A stretch of 64,000 bases of DNA, taken from Hermodice carunculata. Its lineage: Eukaryota > Annelida > Polychaeta > Eunicida > Amphinomidae. The notes under the pieces were generated by a model. It was not told the origin of the DNA. It searched no databases and saw nothing but the letters and a program-made list of their open reading frames with translations. Shown piece after piece: positions 36,235 to 46,936 of the stretch. The stretch is taken from NCBI GenBank assembly GCA_964020975.1, contig OZ026619.1, forward strand, positions 3,859,915-3,923,914, read 5' to 3'. The translations under genes and the position numbers were made by a program. Each line of letters begins with the position of its first letter. Position 1 is the stretch's first letter.

Positions 36235-37265
36235 CCACCCTTACAAACAGAAATGTCAAGATTTGGGGTTTTTCTGTGTTTCTGTTGGGTATGATGGGAT
36301 CATGTCAGGATCACAAGTTTTTGATGTGTGAAAATGTCCTTTGTTAATGTCAGGATTTTTGGCTGGGTATGTTGGATTTTGCTGGGTATAAGCATGTTGG
36401 GCTTTTGCTGGATATACAGGATAATGTGCAGATCCATTGGTTTTGCCGGGTAAAAAAAATTAAGTAAATTCCTTCATGCTGGGTATGGAGACAACAGTCT
36501 CATTTGGCAGAAAATGATGGAATCTCAATGAAACAAACTTAATGCTTGAAAATGTTAGACATCAAACTCATAGTGCTTTGCAATCCTTCCCATCATGCTT
36601 TGAGTTTTGAATTTTAAAGCAGCCATATTGCACCAATGGAATGTGTGATTTTTAGGTCTTTGAAATCATTCATCTAGAGTAAGTGAGACACTTGGCCGAC
36701 ATTCCAGAGAAGTCAGGCCACTGAAGCAGCTTGTTGGCAATCACACAATGACTAAGTTTGTTGATTATCACTGTGCACACTCTCATTTATTGGCTATTGT
36801 ATATTTTCATTTTTGTATAGCAGAAAGCAGCAGGCTGGGTAAAGGGGAAATGGAGGCTGGTCTGAATGAGCACTATATTTTTCAGAGTGTTTGCTGGATC
36901 CAGGTCTAGTGGAACCCAGCAAGATCCTGACATTCACAGTCTGCTGTGTGTAGGCCCAGCAGATCCCAGTATGAACTCAGCATAAAGAGTGCCAATTTGA
37001 GGACGGTCCAGTGGATTCCAGCAAGTTCCTGACACTAAGCCAGCAGGGTCACCGCCCAACAGATCCCAACAGGACCCAGACATGTCAAGATTTGGCTTAA
37101 TTTCAACATAATCAAGACATAATTCCTAGCAAATCCATTAAAACCCTGATAAAATCCAGCAAAAAATGCAGCAAAACCCCCAACAAAATCCAGCAAAATC
37201 TACATGAGATGGACAGGTTCACCCAGCATTAACCCACCGAACACCAGCAAGATGCCGACATTTTG
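36235..37265. repeat. Fold-back region of TTTTGCTGGGT words
   Basis: In 36235-36490 the plus strand repeats words such as TTTTGCTGGGTATG and GTCAGGATTTTTGGCTGGG. In 36880-37265 the inverse words dominate (AAAATCCAGCAAAA, CCCAGCAAGATCC). The two arms are degenerate and separated by about 400 bp. The architecture echoes the 22.3-24.0-kb element. Confidence 0.55.
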
Positions 37266-37387
37266 CTTCTGTAAAGGCAGACCCCATACCCATGTAAAAG
37301 GACATACAAGTACATATACAGGTGTCAGAAATTGAAAAGGGATAGCACTAGACACCGGTTATACTGAGAGCCAACACAGTTTGTAGA

Positions 37388-37570
37388 TACAGTGGTACCT
37401 CTCTTGAGAGACCCCTCTAATGAGAGACCGCATATCTTTTAAAGACCGCTCTCTCAGAACACTGCGCTATCTTTTCCATGTTTTTGTACCTCTAATGAAA
37501 GACCACCTGTTTTGAGAGACCGCATTTTGACCTGCCGTAGGGGCAGTCTCTCAAAAGAGGTACCACTGTA
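37388..37570. mobile_element. TA-flanked MITE (TACAGTGGTACCTCT ends)
   Basis: 183 bp. The left end TACAGTGGTACCTCTCTTGA is answered by CAAAAGAGGTACCACTGTA at the right. CAGTG ends with TA are usual for Tc1/mariner-derived MITEs. GAGAGACC words recur internally. Confidence 0.85.
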
Positions 37571-37946
37571 TTGATAAAGAGTGTGAGGTAAAATAGAAGA
37601 TGAAGCAGGTTAGGACTAAATGTCCACAGTTTGAGCAAAAAAGATTAAAACTGTGAGATTTTTTATTAGAACAGTGCAAGGGTTCTTGTCAACTGAACAT
37701 GATTAATAAATTTACATCCATGATTACATGCTAGGAGCACAACCTGGAAAAAGTTGCCTAAGTATAAAAATAGCATTCAGAGAAAAGATCACCCCCAGCG
37801 CGCACAATCTTTTTTTCCTCAATCATGCAGTTTTGGGGGGACTTCACAGCAGAATTCTTTACATACAATTTCCATATTGTTGTCTATGAAATGGAGCACT
37901 TTTGGATGTGTTCTTGGGGCAAGGTCTGGTGACAGAGACCACTGTA

Positions 37947-38690
37947 CAGTGCGTCACTCAGTCGGCCATCAAATAAACACTTCAAAAGTTTCATAACAAG
38001 TTTATAAATAAGAAGAAGCTGGTTTTGAATAGGAATGTGGTCCACTATGATGTGCATCTCTGAAAAAAATTGTGGAAGCTGCGTTGGATCCTTCTTGAGA
38101 TATTATGGTAACATTGTCCCCTTGTACACCACTCAAACGGCCTAAAAGATAAATACTTAAAAGTTTCATAAAAAGTTTAAAAATTTATACAAAGAGGATG
38201 CTAGTTTTAAATAGGAACCTGGTCCATCATAAGATGCATCTCTGACAAAAATTTGGGAAAGCTGTGATCAATTCTTTTGAGATACCGCAGTAACATCGTC
38301 AGGGTTGATGCCACTCAGATGGCCTTCAAATAAATACATTAAAAGTTTCATAAAAACTTAAAAAATAATCAGAGGAAGCTGGTTTTATATAGAAGTCTGG
38401 TCCATCATAAGATACGCATCTGACAAAAATTTGGTAAAGCTGTGGCTAATATTTTTTGAGACATCATGGTAACGTCATCAGCGTTGACGCCATTCATTTA
38501 AAGTTTTCAAATAACCAAAAGAGGCTGGTTTTCAATAGGAACCTGGTCCATCACAAGGTCTTTCTGTGACACAAATTTGGTATAGCTACAGTGAATCTTT
38601 TTTGAGATATCGCTGTAACGTCGACAAGATAGACAGACAATGCATGGGACAGCAATAACCTCCGGCACTTTATGTGCCGAGGGTAATAAT
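37947..38690. repeat. Four tandem ~180-bp units
   Basis: Units start near 37947, 38130, 38310 and 38488. Shared phrases are AAAAGTTTCATAA, AGGAAGCTGGTTTT, GGTCCATCATAAGATGCATC, ACAAAAATTTGG and TTTTGAGATA. Units are 70-80% alike. The array ends in a short hairpin CTCCGGCAC...GTGCCGAGG. Tandem-bodied elements of this kind are common in marine invertebrates. Confidence 0.75.
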
Positions 38691-39450
38691 GACAGGAACA
38701 GATCCATAACACAACATACACACAAAGCAACACAGGTATCATATGGTTTAGATTCATTCACTATAGCTATGTGGTTACTCATTTCAGATAAAGTATTTGG
38801 TAGTATTTAGTCTCATACAGTAGACATATGTATGTTTGTGCACCCTCGCCCCCGTGCACATTTGGCCCCATAGAGGATGCAACTCTGTATATAACAACTC
38901 TGAACTTTCATTCTGATGGAGGTTAGTGTTATGTCCCTGTATCTGGTCTGTACCATCTTGAATGGGATATTAAAGTGGGCATCTTTATTGTTGTGCCCAG
39001 CAGCGAAATACACGTACATGTAGTTAGTAAGCAACACTCTCTCTTAGCATGATGTTAATTCAGACATTGATTGTTGGGTGGCAGCATGACTTCTTGTTGC
39101 TTATGGAAATGTACTGGCTGGTGTACATGCTACTTCAAGTATTCCTTACAGAAATGTTGTAATCAAACTTCCTAGAAATAAAGTAGACTATACAGACACA
39201 AAAATGGATGACACACTTGGCAAAGTGAATTGTACTTTAAGGACATCTACCATGATGCACTCACCTTCCACAGTAATTTACTAATGAGTACCACCCAGAA
39301 AGTGCTGCCATCTAGGGGCCAATTACAGCAACATGCACCTGCACTACATTATTAACATGGAGAATTCATTAGCTAGTACTGAGTTCAGAAATCATAAAGA
39401 CCACACTTAATCTACTTGGTTAAACCTTCTACTTTTGCAAAGTCACTCAC

Positions 39451-40410
39451 CTGCTTTTGTTCATATTTCAGAGCTAGTTTGAGTCGTGCAAGGGTGAGCT
39501 TCTCACAGTCAAATTCATCCTGTTCCTCAGAGCCACCACCAAATTCTCCCTCTGAGTCTTTGTTGAGCACAGCGATGACCTCCTCACTACTCCTGCATTG
39601 GTCCAATAAATCACATGCATATTTTTTACACTGATCACTCAGTTCTCCATAAATGTCCTTAAACTCGTTCTCGCGAGCAGCCAGTCTTTCCAGCTCCCAT
39701 GATAACTTAAATGCTGCAAGTACTGGGTCTGCGCTGGTCAGTGATATCCACGCGGGACTAGCCAGTGCACGGTAAGTATGGATTCGAAGTAATGAGTGCC
39801 TGAGTCCGTCCTCATTCACCTGTTCTTTGCATTTCTTACAGGAACACGAGAGCTGATGGGGACGCTCAATTTTGGCGCCACGTGAAAGCAGTAACTGTAA
39901 AATCTCAAACTGATTGCAATGAGCTGCCAGTATCACAGGAGATATATCTGGGGAGTAGTCTGAGCTTTCCTCGCCCAACTGTTTGTGCTTTGACCACTCA
40001 CAGCCCAGCATCTCACGCGTAATACTGGGATGGTCAATCAGCATCTCAACGATACGGTAAACTCCTTCCCTTATAGCATAGAGTAAAGCATCTCCTATTT
40101 TGACACCATCTTGTTTTAACAGCAGTTCCACAATCTCTGTGTTCTCATTATCCACAGCAATCTGTATTGCTGATCGACCTAAGATATTTGTGCAATTGAC
40201 TTGGACTGGATTGGGGCCTTGGAGGCAGCGGATCATTGTATGTTTATCCCCCTTTTCCGCTGCCTCCAAGAAGAGTCGTTCCTGGGGGTCCATACGGTGA
40301 CCCTCTTTCAAGGGCTCCAGAGGGATAGGAATGGCTCTTCCAGAGCCCTTCGAACTATTCCGCATTTTGCTTCTTCGGCGGCCGCTAAAAGAATCACCTG
40401 TGAAACTCAT
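39451..40410 (-). CDS. TRPC first coding exon: ankyrin repeats and zinc-binding region
   Basis: 960 nt, residues 1-320. After a basic Ser/Arg-rich leader (1-40), cytoplasmic ankyrin repeats span about 42-185 (ERLFLEAAEKGD, LGRSAIQIAVDNEN, IGDALLYAIREG, SPDISPVILAAHCNQFEILQLLLSRGA). His185, Cys189, Cys191 and Cys194 (PHQLSCSCKKC) match the HCCC zinc site of TRPC4/5. The linker-helix region follows (RALASPAWISL, KLSWELERLA, QCKKYACDLLDQCRSSEEV), ending LARLKLALKYEQKQ. The start is the first ATG in this frame; stops lie upstream in the same frame, and position -3 is A. The donor is AAGCAG|GTGAGT. The exon continues into 5' UTR to 40477. Length and order match the family, with no breaks. Confidence 0.97.
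40218..40270. repeat. Perfect 15-bp inverted repeat inside the ankyrin coding exon
   Basis: CTTGGAGGCAGCGGA (40218-40232) and TCCGCTGCCTCCAAG (40256-40270) are exact complements separated by 23 nt. In the mRNA they would form a strong GC-rich stem-loop within codons for LEAAEKGDKHTMIRCLQ. Confidence 0.9.
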
Positions 40411-40477
40411 TGTGAGAAGCCCAGCACCAACTGTTGATCACTCTCAATGTCACTGATGTAAGATCAAACTTGTCCAT
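40411..40477 (-). promoter_or_regulatory. 5' UTR part of first coding exon, with overlapping upstream ORF
   Basis: A 3' splice site (TATATTTTGCAG) places the exon start at 40477, and the first three exon bases are ATG. That upstream ATG is out of frame with the channel. It reads 27 codons (MDKFDLTSVTLRVINSWC...) and ends at a TGA 14 nt past the channel ATG, so it overlaps the main start. If translated it should lower channel output, or tie it to reinitiation or leaky scanning. At least one non-coding exon must lie further right. Confidence 0.55.
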
Positions 40478-41139
40478 CTGCAAAATATAAAATGTAAATA
40501 TATTGTAATGGCCACACAATACTTGTATGTTAATCATATTTATGCTGAGTGCATGCATCTTCTATGGCTCCACCACAGCCTCACACCACATTAACTGTTA
40601 ATGTACTAATTGCTCTATTTTATTACTCTAAAAATATCAAATATCCTACAACACTTCCATATCGTTAAAACAAAAAGCAGGTCACCGAAGTATTAATACT
40701 CTCCATATGTCTATTCTTATCACTGCTTATCTCTAAAATATATACACACAGAAATACTGAAGAATTTATTCATATTCCAATTCAATTTTCACCAAAACAT
40801 TTTCAAAATAAAGGGGGGGGGGGGGGGGGGAACATGGAACCCACAGTCAAGAGTGCCAGGCCAACCTGTTCTGGTTGAACATCAAAGTTGTGGATCTCTC
40901 TAAAGATCATTTATATCTAGCAATCTTATAAATGATGTGGAGATTCTGTGTGTTCTCTCTCACTCATGCAATCACATATTTGTCAAGAGGCCTGTTTGAT
41001 TTTAAATGATCTGGAGATCCCAACTGAGTGTTGGGAGCATGGCGGGGACACCCCTTGTGTGTATTGGCCCCTAGTGCTGTGATCTCCATTATTCCTCAAA
41101 ACATGAGTTTTGGTTGTGAGAGATCTGTGGCATATGCCA

Positions 41140-41210
41140 TTAACCCTTTCCCCCTTGAATTAAGACTGAGTCAACAGCTTTCGTTGGCATGGGTTGGGCA
41201 CTAAGTAAAT
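41140..41210 (+). mobile_element. Left-end fragment of a TTAA hairpin MITE
   Basis: TTAACCCTTTCCCCCTTGAA, then GACTGAGTCAACAGCTTTCG and TGGCATGGGTTGGGCACTAAG. It is the inverse of the right end of the 54420-54641 copy. The right end could not be found. Confidence 0.65.
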
Positions 41211-42308
41211 AACCAATCACAGAACAGCCCCCTCCTCACAGGGGAACATAAGACTACACCAGCCATTAGTCTATCACTCTCTCTTTAACCTTTGCAGAAG
41301 AAACAACAAAGTTTCAAAAGCATTCAGGTTAGTAATGAATAGACACAGACTAATAGCTGTAACACATGGTATAGTTCTGTTTTTCATTGTCAAAAAAACT
41401 TTCAAAAAGGCCCTGTTAGCCTGAAAGATAACAGTGGCTCTTCAACAGGTATTAGAGCCTAGAATACAATGATGTGTATCTCTTACAGTGGATTCTAGCT
41501 TGTCTCATCTAAACGTATTTGTGCAAGCCAGCCCACGGATTTATTGAAAAGTGTTGTCTAAAATCAAGAGATAGTTCTATACCCCAAACTACTTACAGGA
41601 ACAGCGCCTCCCTGTTTACTTACTACACATTATATGTTAAAATAAATGGCATTAACATAATAACTACCTTCATTCCCTCGTCCCACATTTAAAGAATAAA
41701 TTGCCAACTGGGACATTCTAAAATGTCACAATTAAAGGAACTGCACATATTCACAGAAATTATGCTGGATCTAATCATTACATTATTATCATTACTATAA
41801 TTGTGGGTTTTGCAGTCAACAATGACACCACAAGATAAATTATAACTACCAGGTGCAAACCATGTGATATGACTGCCCTTATACCACTTGGAACTCTTTT
41901 ATTGAAAGATGCTTCCAGGCCCAATATCAACAAGATCACATATCACATTAGGCAACACCTCAACTGTCAACCTTTTAATGTAATACACCTGACTTTTTGA
42001 TCTAAATGCAATGTATAATACACATAGGCTAATCACTGCAGCCACTCAGCAAATGTGTACAACAACATTGGTGTGATATTACATTACACAAATATACTAT
42101 TATAGCAATACATTTAAAGTCACAGCCATAACATTAACCCTATACACTTCATAGGATTATTGGCTGTTCCAAAAAAAAGGTATACAAGTTTACATGTGGC
42201 CATGTAAAAAACATGGGTGTAAGAATTGCAGAGTACATGCATATACATGTATCACCGAGTAGGCCTAAATGATTGAGAATAACGATGTGAATGAGGCATG
42301 CTCTTGTA

Positions 42309-42546
42309 TCAACCCTTTCAGTGCTAAATTTAGCACTGAGTCAACAGCTTTTCTCGACACGCATTGCACCTAATGCATGCCGAGAAAAGCTATTGACCTG
42401 CGATATTCTCTCTAGAACTATAGGCATACTGGCACTTGAATGAAAGGTCATTTTATGAGGAATACAAATCTGGGATCCTAAAGATAATTCAGACTAGTTT
42501 GACTAAGTAAATCAACTGTAGACGTGGCTGGCACTGAAAGAGTTAA
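42309..42546 (+). mobile_element. TTAA-type hairpin MITE, 238 bp
   Basis: Left TCAACCCTTTCAGTGCTAAA (one flank base changed) and right TGGCACTGAAAGAGTTAA. The hairpin GTCAACAGCTTTTCTCGACA pairs with TGCCGAGAAAAGCTATTGAC. The core CTGGCACTTGAATGAAAGGT follows. Confidence 0.85.
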
Positions 42547-42796
42547 CTGTATGTGGTCAATGTTACTAACAGATGACATGTCAGGCCCAATCTTCTTGTT
42601 AGACCACACTTAATTGACACACCCAACTTGGCTTCATCATCTTGTGTCATTAGCCAACTTCAAGATGCACATGAAAAGGGCCCATGATCATCTGGAAATA
42701 CCATCAGTTACCTTCAGCCCCAGCACAGTGGCCAACAAACCACAAGCTGAGAAACAAATCCTGGGAAGCCAGAAAGTTGAAAATGGTAAACCTGCA

Positions 42797-42798
42797 TT

Positions 42799-42832
<34 letters not shown>

Positions 42833-42878
42833 TGTATGTATGTATGTATGTATGTATGTATGTATGTATGTATGTATA
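42797..42878. repeat. (TATG)n microsatellite
   Basis: About 19 TATG units ending at the left border of a TA-targeting element. Confidence 0.95.
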
Positions 42879-43246
42879 TACAGTTAAGCCCTTCTAAAGC
42901 TTAACAGCCAAATACATTTTTTTGTGTTGAAAAGTGTTGTACTGGGGTTTGCAAAGGTTGTAAAGTTTACAAAAGGTTGACAAAGGGTTTGTGAAAGGTT
43001 GAAACGGTTGCAAACCATTTCAACATTTTAATCAATAAGGTTGAGAAAGTGTGTGTGAAATGGTTGTTAACCATTAGAGAAAAGTTTGAAAGTGTCTGAG
43101 AGGGTTTTAATGCAATAAGAGGAAATGGTTGGGAAAGTGTTAGAAATGGGTTGGAGAAAGGTTTGCCTTTCACTCAAAGGGTTGGAAAAAGCTTGCAAAA
43201 GGTTGATGCATTTGGTGACTGTTAAGTTTAATGTGGGCTTAACTTT
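42879..43246. mobile_element. Small relative of the 22.3-kb fold-back element
   Basis: TACAGTTAAGCCC at the left and GGGCTTAACTTTA at the right. Just inside lie TTAACAGCCAAA and its counterpart GACTGTTAAG. The interior is made of degenerate GGTTTGCAAAGGTTG / GAAAGGTTG words. It sits exactly between a (TATG)n and a (TA)n tract, consistent with TA targeting. Confidence 0.6.
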
Positions 43247-43249
43247 ATG

Positions 43250-43253
<4 letters not shown>

Positions 43254-43318
<65 letters not shown>
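43254..43318. repeat. (TA)n microsatellite
   Basis: About 32 TA units flank the right border of the preceding element. Confidence 0.95.
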
Positions 43319-43322
<4 letters not shown>

Positions 43323-44304
43323 CACCAAGAATGCCACTGTTTTGTGTTATATAAAAGGCCTAGTTATGTGTCATTGAAACTGTGAAGAAAGCCAAGCATG
43401 AAAGACACAACATTGAATCCATGGTCAAACACCCACATAACACTTCAGATGAATCAACATTTAGATGCTGCTGTGCCTAAGGCCTGAATGAAAATCAAGG
43501 TATCTGGGTGCTAGAGACCCTGATCCCTGCTGTCAACAGATACAAATCTTCCTCCTTGTGTGTCCAGGAAATCTGCACTTCTCAATGCCAACATATTGTC
43601 TGTGCTGTACACTGAGGTGGTTTTATCTTTCTCGTGTTCAAATGTTGATAAAATATATTTCAAATCTTTGTAGCAGACCAGTACAAAGCCATTCTGGTGG
43701 TACACACACCATAGCTATTCTCAATCTGTCCATATATTTTTACATCATTTAAGTATCTTATAATTTTAAAACTTTTAACATTTGGCTGAAAGGAAGCACT
43801 CCACTTACATACGTACATACAAACATGTGCATGTAAATGTAACATCACACAACTGACGATACAATAATAGAGCATGTCTAGAATGTTATGGACACCATAA
43901 TATATTATAAATTGGCACCTCCTTTTCTATAGTCAAAATAATGCTGCAGGTTTAGCCTGTATTGATCTGATGGAGACCCATGCAGACTTCTATGATTCTG
44001 GACTTGTTAGTGCATTCATAACAATGACAACATTGTGATGAGTTGCGGTAGCATCCCCTGGGACCAGATCACAATTAAAGAACCAGGCAAGTGGCAAACA
44101 ATTGGCAGCTCATGGTCACTCATTCATACTTGCCCTGCCTGACAGAGAGTGGGTTTGCACGGTTTTCTGAAATACCAAACCCTGCATAAATAGACAGGTA
44201 AACAAATAGATACAATTAGATACAATGTGGCACCTGTCACCATGAGGGAAGGGGCACCAGCAAGACTGTGTGCTGCCGCTCACCCCTGATTAAGCCAAAA
44301 CAAA

Positions 44305-44330
44305 GTATACTTACCTGAGTGAGAATGGCC
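44305..44330 (-). other. Candidate donor of a 5' UTR exon
   Basis: On the minus strand CTCACTCAG|GTAAGTATAC is an almost ideal 5' splice site, 3.8 kb upstream of the exon that must be preceded by a non-coding exon. This is motif evidence only; such sequences also occur by chance. Confidence 0.2.
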
Positions 44331-44856
44331 GTTAGTACATACACAAGGTGGTTCATCACCTTAAATGAGCACCTCTGACAGGACCAAGTCCATTCACCTG
44401 GCATATATCACTTGATTAACTATCAATCACATGTGACCTTCGCCACTGATTAGCAACACTATCTACCTTCAATGTACATGTATACACGTATGCTCAGAAG
44501 GCCATATATACAACAAAACACTAAATGTCATGGGGGCAGGTTTGCATGTATGTATACATACATACTGGCAATCTTCTTGACATCCAATATATCATTCACT
44601 GCAGCCAAATGAACCCTTTGTGCTCATGGTTGAACTAATTTAAACTGGATGTCAGCAGATTCCTGGCTTGTGTAGGAAACACTCTATCTGCATGACCTGC
44701 CAATTTAGGGAAAATGAGATAAATACATGTACCTTGTAACTTTCAGTCAAAGGCACGACAAAACCAGAAGAAGCCGATTTTCCAACAGAAAATCAAAAGT
44801 TTCCTGTGCAGCCTTACCAGTGGTCGCCTTTAGGTGCAACAAGAAAGCACTGCCTC

Positions 44857-45500
44857 CAAACTTTTGAAATTATCTCATTTGAGTCGATGCATTGAAGAAT
44901 TTACAATAATGTAGCTCTGTGATCTTGAGAATGGGGTCAAGGTCACTCAACTTCAAACTTAAACAAGCCCTTATAGGGAACTTTCATCCTGTGGAATATT
45001 AAAGCTAAGGCTCAAAAACTTCTAAAGCTATCATGAAGAAACCAAATTCACTAATGTGGCTCTGTGACCTTGGGAATAGCATCAAAGTCACTCATCTTCA
45101 AACATGATCGAGCCCTTATAGAGGACTACAAGTCTGTCCAATCAAAAGCCTTAGTTCTAAAACTTCTAAAGTTCACATTGATGTGCTGTAGAATTCACTA
45201 GTATGGCACTGTGATCTTCAGAATAGGATGATCTTGTAATCTGACCAAGCCCTTACACAGCACTATCATCCTGTGCAATACAAAGGCCCTAGCTCAGAAA
45301 TTGGAGTTACTTCATTTGCATTGATGCATTCAAGAATTGACTAATGTGGCTCTGTGACCTTGAGATTAGGATTAAGGTCACCAATCTTTGAACTTGAGCT
45401 AGCCCATATAAAAGACAATATTAAACCCTGTGCAATATCAGAGCCCTAGCTCAGAAACTTTTGGAGTTATTGCATTTGCGTGGCTGTGTTGAAGAAGAAT
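44857..45500. repeat. Four to five tandem ~150-bp units
   Basis: Recurrent phrases: AAACTTTTGGAGTTAT, TTGATGCATT, ACTAATGTGGCTCTGTGACC, AGGTCACTC, AAGCCCTTATA and ATCCTGTGCAATA. Unit starts lie near 44857, 45012, 45151, 45290 and 45451. Units are decayed to roughly 70-75% likeness. No ends were identified. Confidence 0.75.
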
Positions 45501-45829
45501 GGAAGAAATGGGTACAAAAACAGTATGTCGACCCAGGGGCACAAAGGGAGACTTAATAAATTGACAAGAAAATTGTAAACAACATTTTAGCACCCAAAAC
45601 ACTATTTATTTATTATTAACACTGGGGAGTATGAAATGTTCCTGAATGAAGGGTTTGCATCTCTCATATTCCTTGACTTAGGTAAAATGTCACTTACCAG
45701 CAGGTATCAGTGATAGTAAAGTACAATCATTTATGTTCTACAATGAATAAATGGTTTCCGTCTTCTTTTGCATTACCCTAAAAATGCGTACCAATACTTC
45801 TCATGAATATCTTCTTCCTAGAATGTTGG

Positions 45830-46260
45830 AAAACGCCAAGGTTTTCAAGTCTCCGATCCATACCTAGACATTTCTCAGCAAAAATGCCAAGGAAAGCCAA
45901 GATGCTTTTCACTCTAGACATTACCTCAGAATTTCTTGAGAAACGCCCAGCTAAGGAATAGGGTTAAATTTTAGGTAGCTCGGGGGATTTTGGCAAAAAT
46001 TCCGAGAAAAGCAGAGGTAAGAATAAAAGAAAAAGGTACCTCAGCATTTCTTGGCATAATTATGCAGAGAAATGCCGAGGGGAGAATAAGGGAGAAAGGT
46101 ATCTCTGTGTTTCTCAGCATTTTTGCCGAGAAACGCTGAGGGGAGAGTAGCATTGCACCAGACTTTGACATTTTTTGGCAAAATTGCCGATTAAGAGATG
46201 CCGAGAAATTTCTGTACAAATTTTCTCAGCATTTGTTTGCAATAAGCGCCGAGAGTGGCC
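45830..46260. repeat. Tandem hairpin repeat (CTCAGCATTTCTCGGCA words)
   Basis: Units of 61-63 bp start at 45974 (GGTAGCTCGG), 46035 (GGTACCTCAG) and 46098 (GGTATCTCTG). Each contains its own inverted repeat, for example CTCAGCATTTCTTGGCATA with TATGCAGAGAAATGCCGAG. Related palindromic words continue to about 46260 and back to 45830. Repeat and stem-loop are one and the same unit. Confidence 0.75.
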
Positions 46261-46375
46261 CTTTCTCGCCATTTTGGCTCTGCTGGTGTGACAAGTTATC
46301 TTATATTTGTACCACAGTCCCAGCAAAGGGAAAAAACTTGCTGATGTAAGTGAATTCCTACATTATACCACATGT

Positions 46376-46452
46376 ATGTATTATATAATATGTATATGTG
46401 TGTGTGCATGTATATGTATTATATAATATATATGTGTGTGTGTGTGTGTGTG
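46376..46452. repeat. Variable (TATG)/(TG)n simple repeat
   Basis: Two partial copies of a TATGTATTATATAATATATATG phrase, then (TG)n. Confidence 0.8.
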
Positions 46453-46936
46453 CAGGCGCACACACGGTGGTGGTGGTCATACCTTCATATCTCACCATGG
46501 AGACCTGTAATCAGACTTTTCTCGATCCCATGGAGGATAAAATTGACCAGATTCTTTGGGCTGTCTTTGCTCTTTGAGGAGACACACATCTCAACTGGCC
46601 TTTTAAACTGTATACAAAGTGAAAAACAGCCCAGAACCCTCACACAGCACTGGGAATACGGGAGGAGCCACATTGCAGACACAAGTCAATACAATCAATG
46701 GTGACGTATTGGCTGTCAGGCTGACCAATTAAAGTGTCTACATGTCAAGGCCAAGGCAACCAAGAGACTGCAGGGTGGAGTAGTCAGCACAGGTGTATCT
46801 CATTATGGGCACATCATCCAGCCAAGGTGAAGGCTGTTGTATCCAGCAAACCTCACCCTGTGGCCATTCTCAGACAATTCATAATGATCAGTGTCTAGTT
46901 CCCAATCATTCATCTAACTAATAAGGATGGAGCAAT

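Larger units (their letters stand above)
29640..39450 (-). other. 9.8-kb TRPC intron
   Basis: Holds an (ACAT)n microsatellite, a 222-bp MITE (29961-30182), a CAG/CTG-rich block (31.5-31.8 kb), small tandem arrays (35.2 and 35.7 kb), a possible tRNA-derived SINE piece and fold-back words (36.06-37.3 kb), a TA-flanked MITE (37388-37570) and a four-unit tandem array (37.95-38.69 kb). In 30200-31490, 31780-35170 and 38700-39400 I see nothing beyond homopolymers (for example poly-G near 32198). Confidence 0.7.
1423..40477 (-). other. TRPC4/5-like cation channel gene, 3'-incomplete
   Basis: This is the gene-level span; the gene continues past the left edge of the window. Four exon positions are recognised, the last of them present in two alternative versions. 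Exon phases chain without error: 960 nt ends in phase 0, 358 nt ends in phase 1, 487 nt ends in phase 2, and then 196 or 190 nt ends in phase 0. The assembled protein runs 667 or 665 residues before the window ends. Channels of this family are tetrameric plasma-membrane, receptor-operated, Ca2+-permeable cation channels. The class call rests on S2-S5 wording very close to vertebrate TRPC4/5 (GFIWGE, SLYLCTFSL, GPLQISLG, GLNQLYWYY). TRPC3/6/7 fits less well. The TRP box (EWKFAR) was not found in the first 1.4 kb, so the C-terminal exons lie outside. No gene symbol is given because orthology within TRPC4/5, TRP, TRPL and TRP-gamma cannot be decided here. Confidence 0.93.
40478..44400. other. Upstream intron / 5' region, no coding exon seen
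   Basis: Contains a poly-G tract (40811-40830), a fragmentary TTAA MITE (41140), a full one (42309-42546) and a transposon between two microsatellites (42797-43318). The rest is AT-rich and featureless to me. It is probably the first intron(s) of the TRPC gene, since the coding exon opens at a splice acceptor. Confidence 0.5.
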
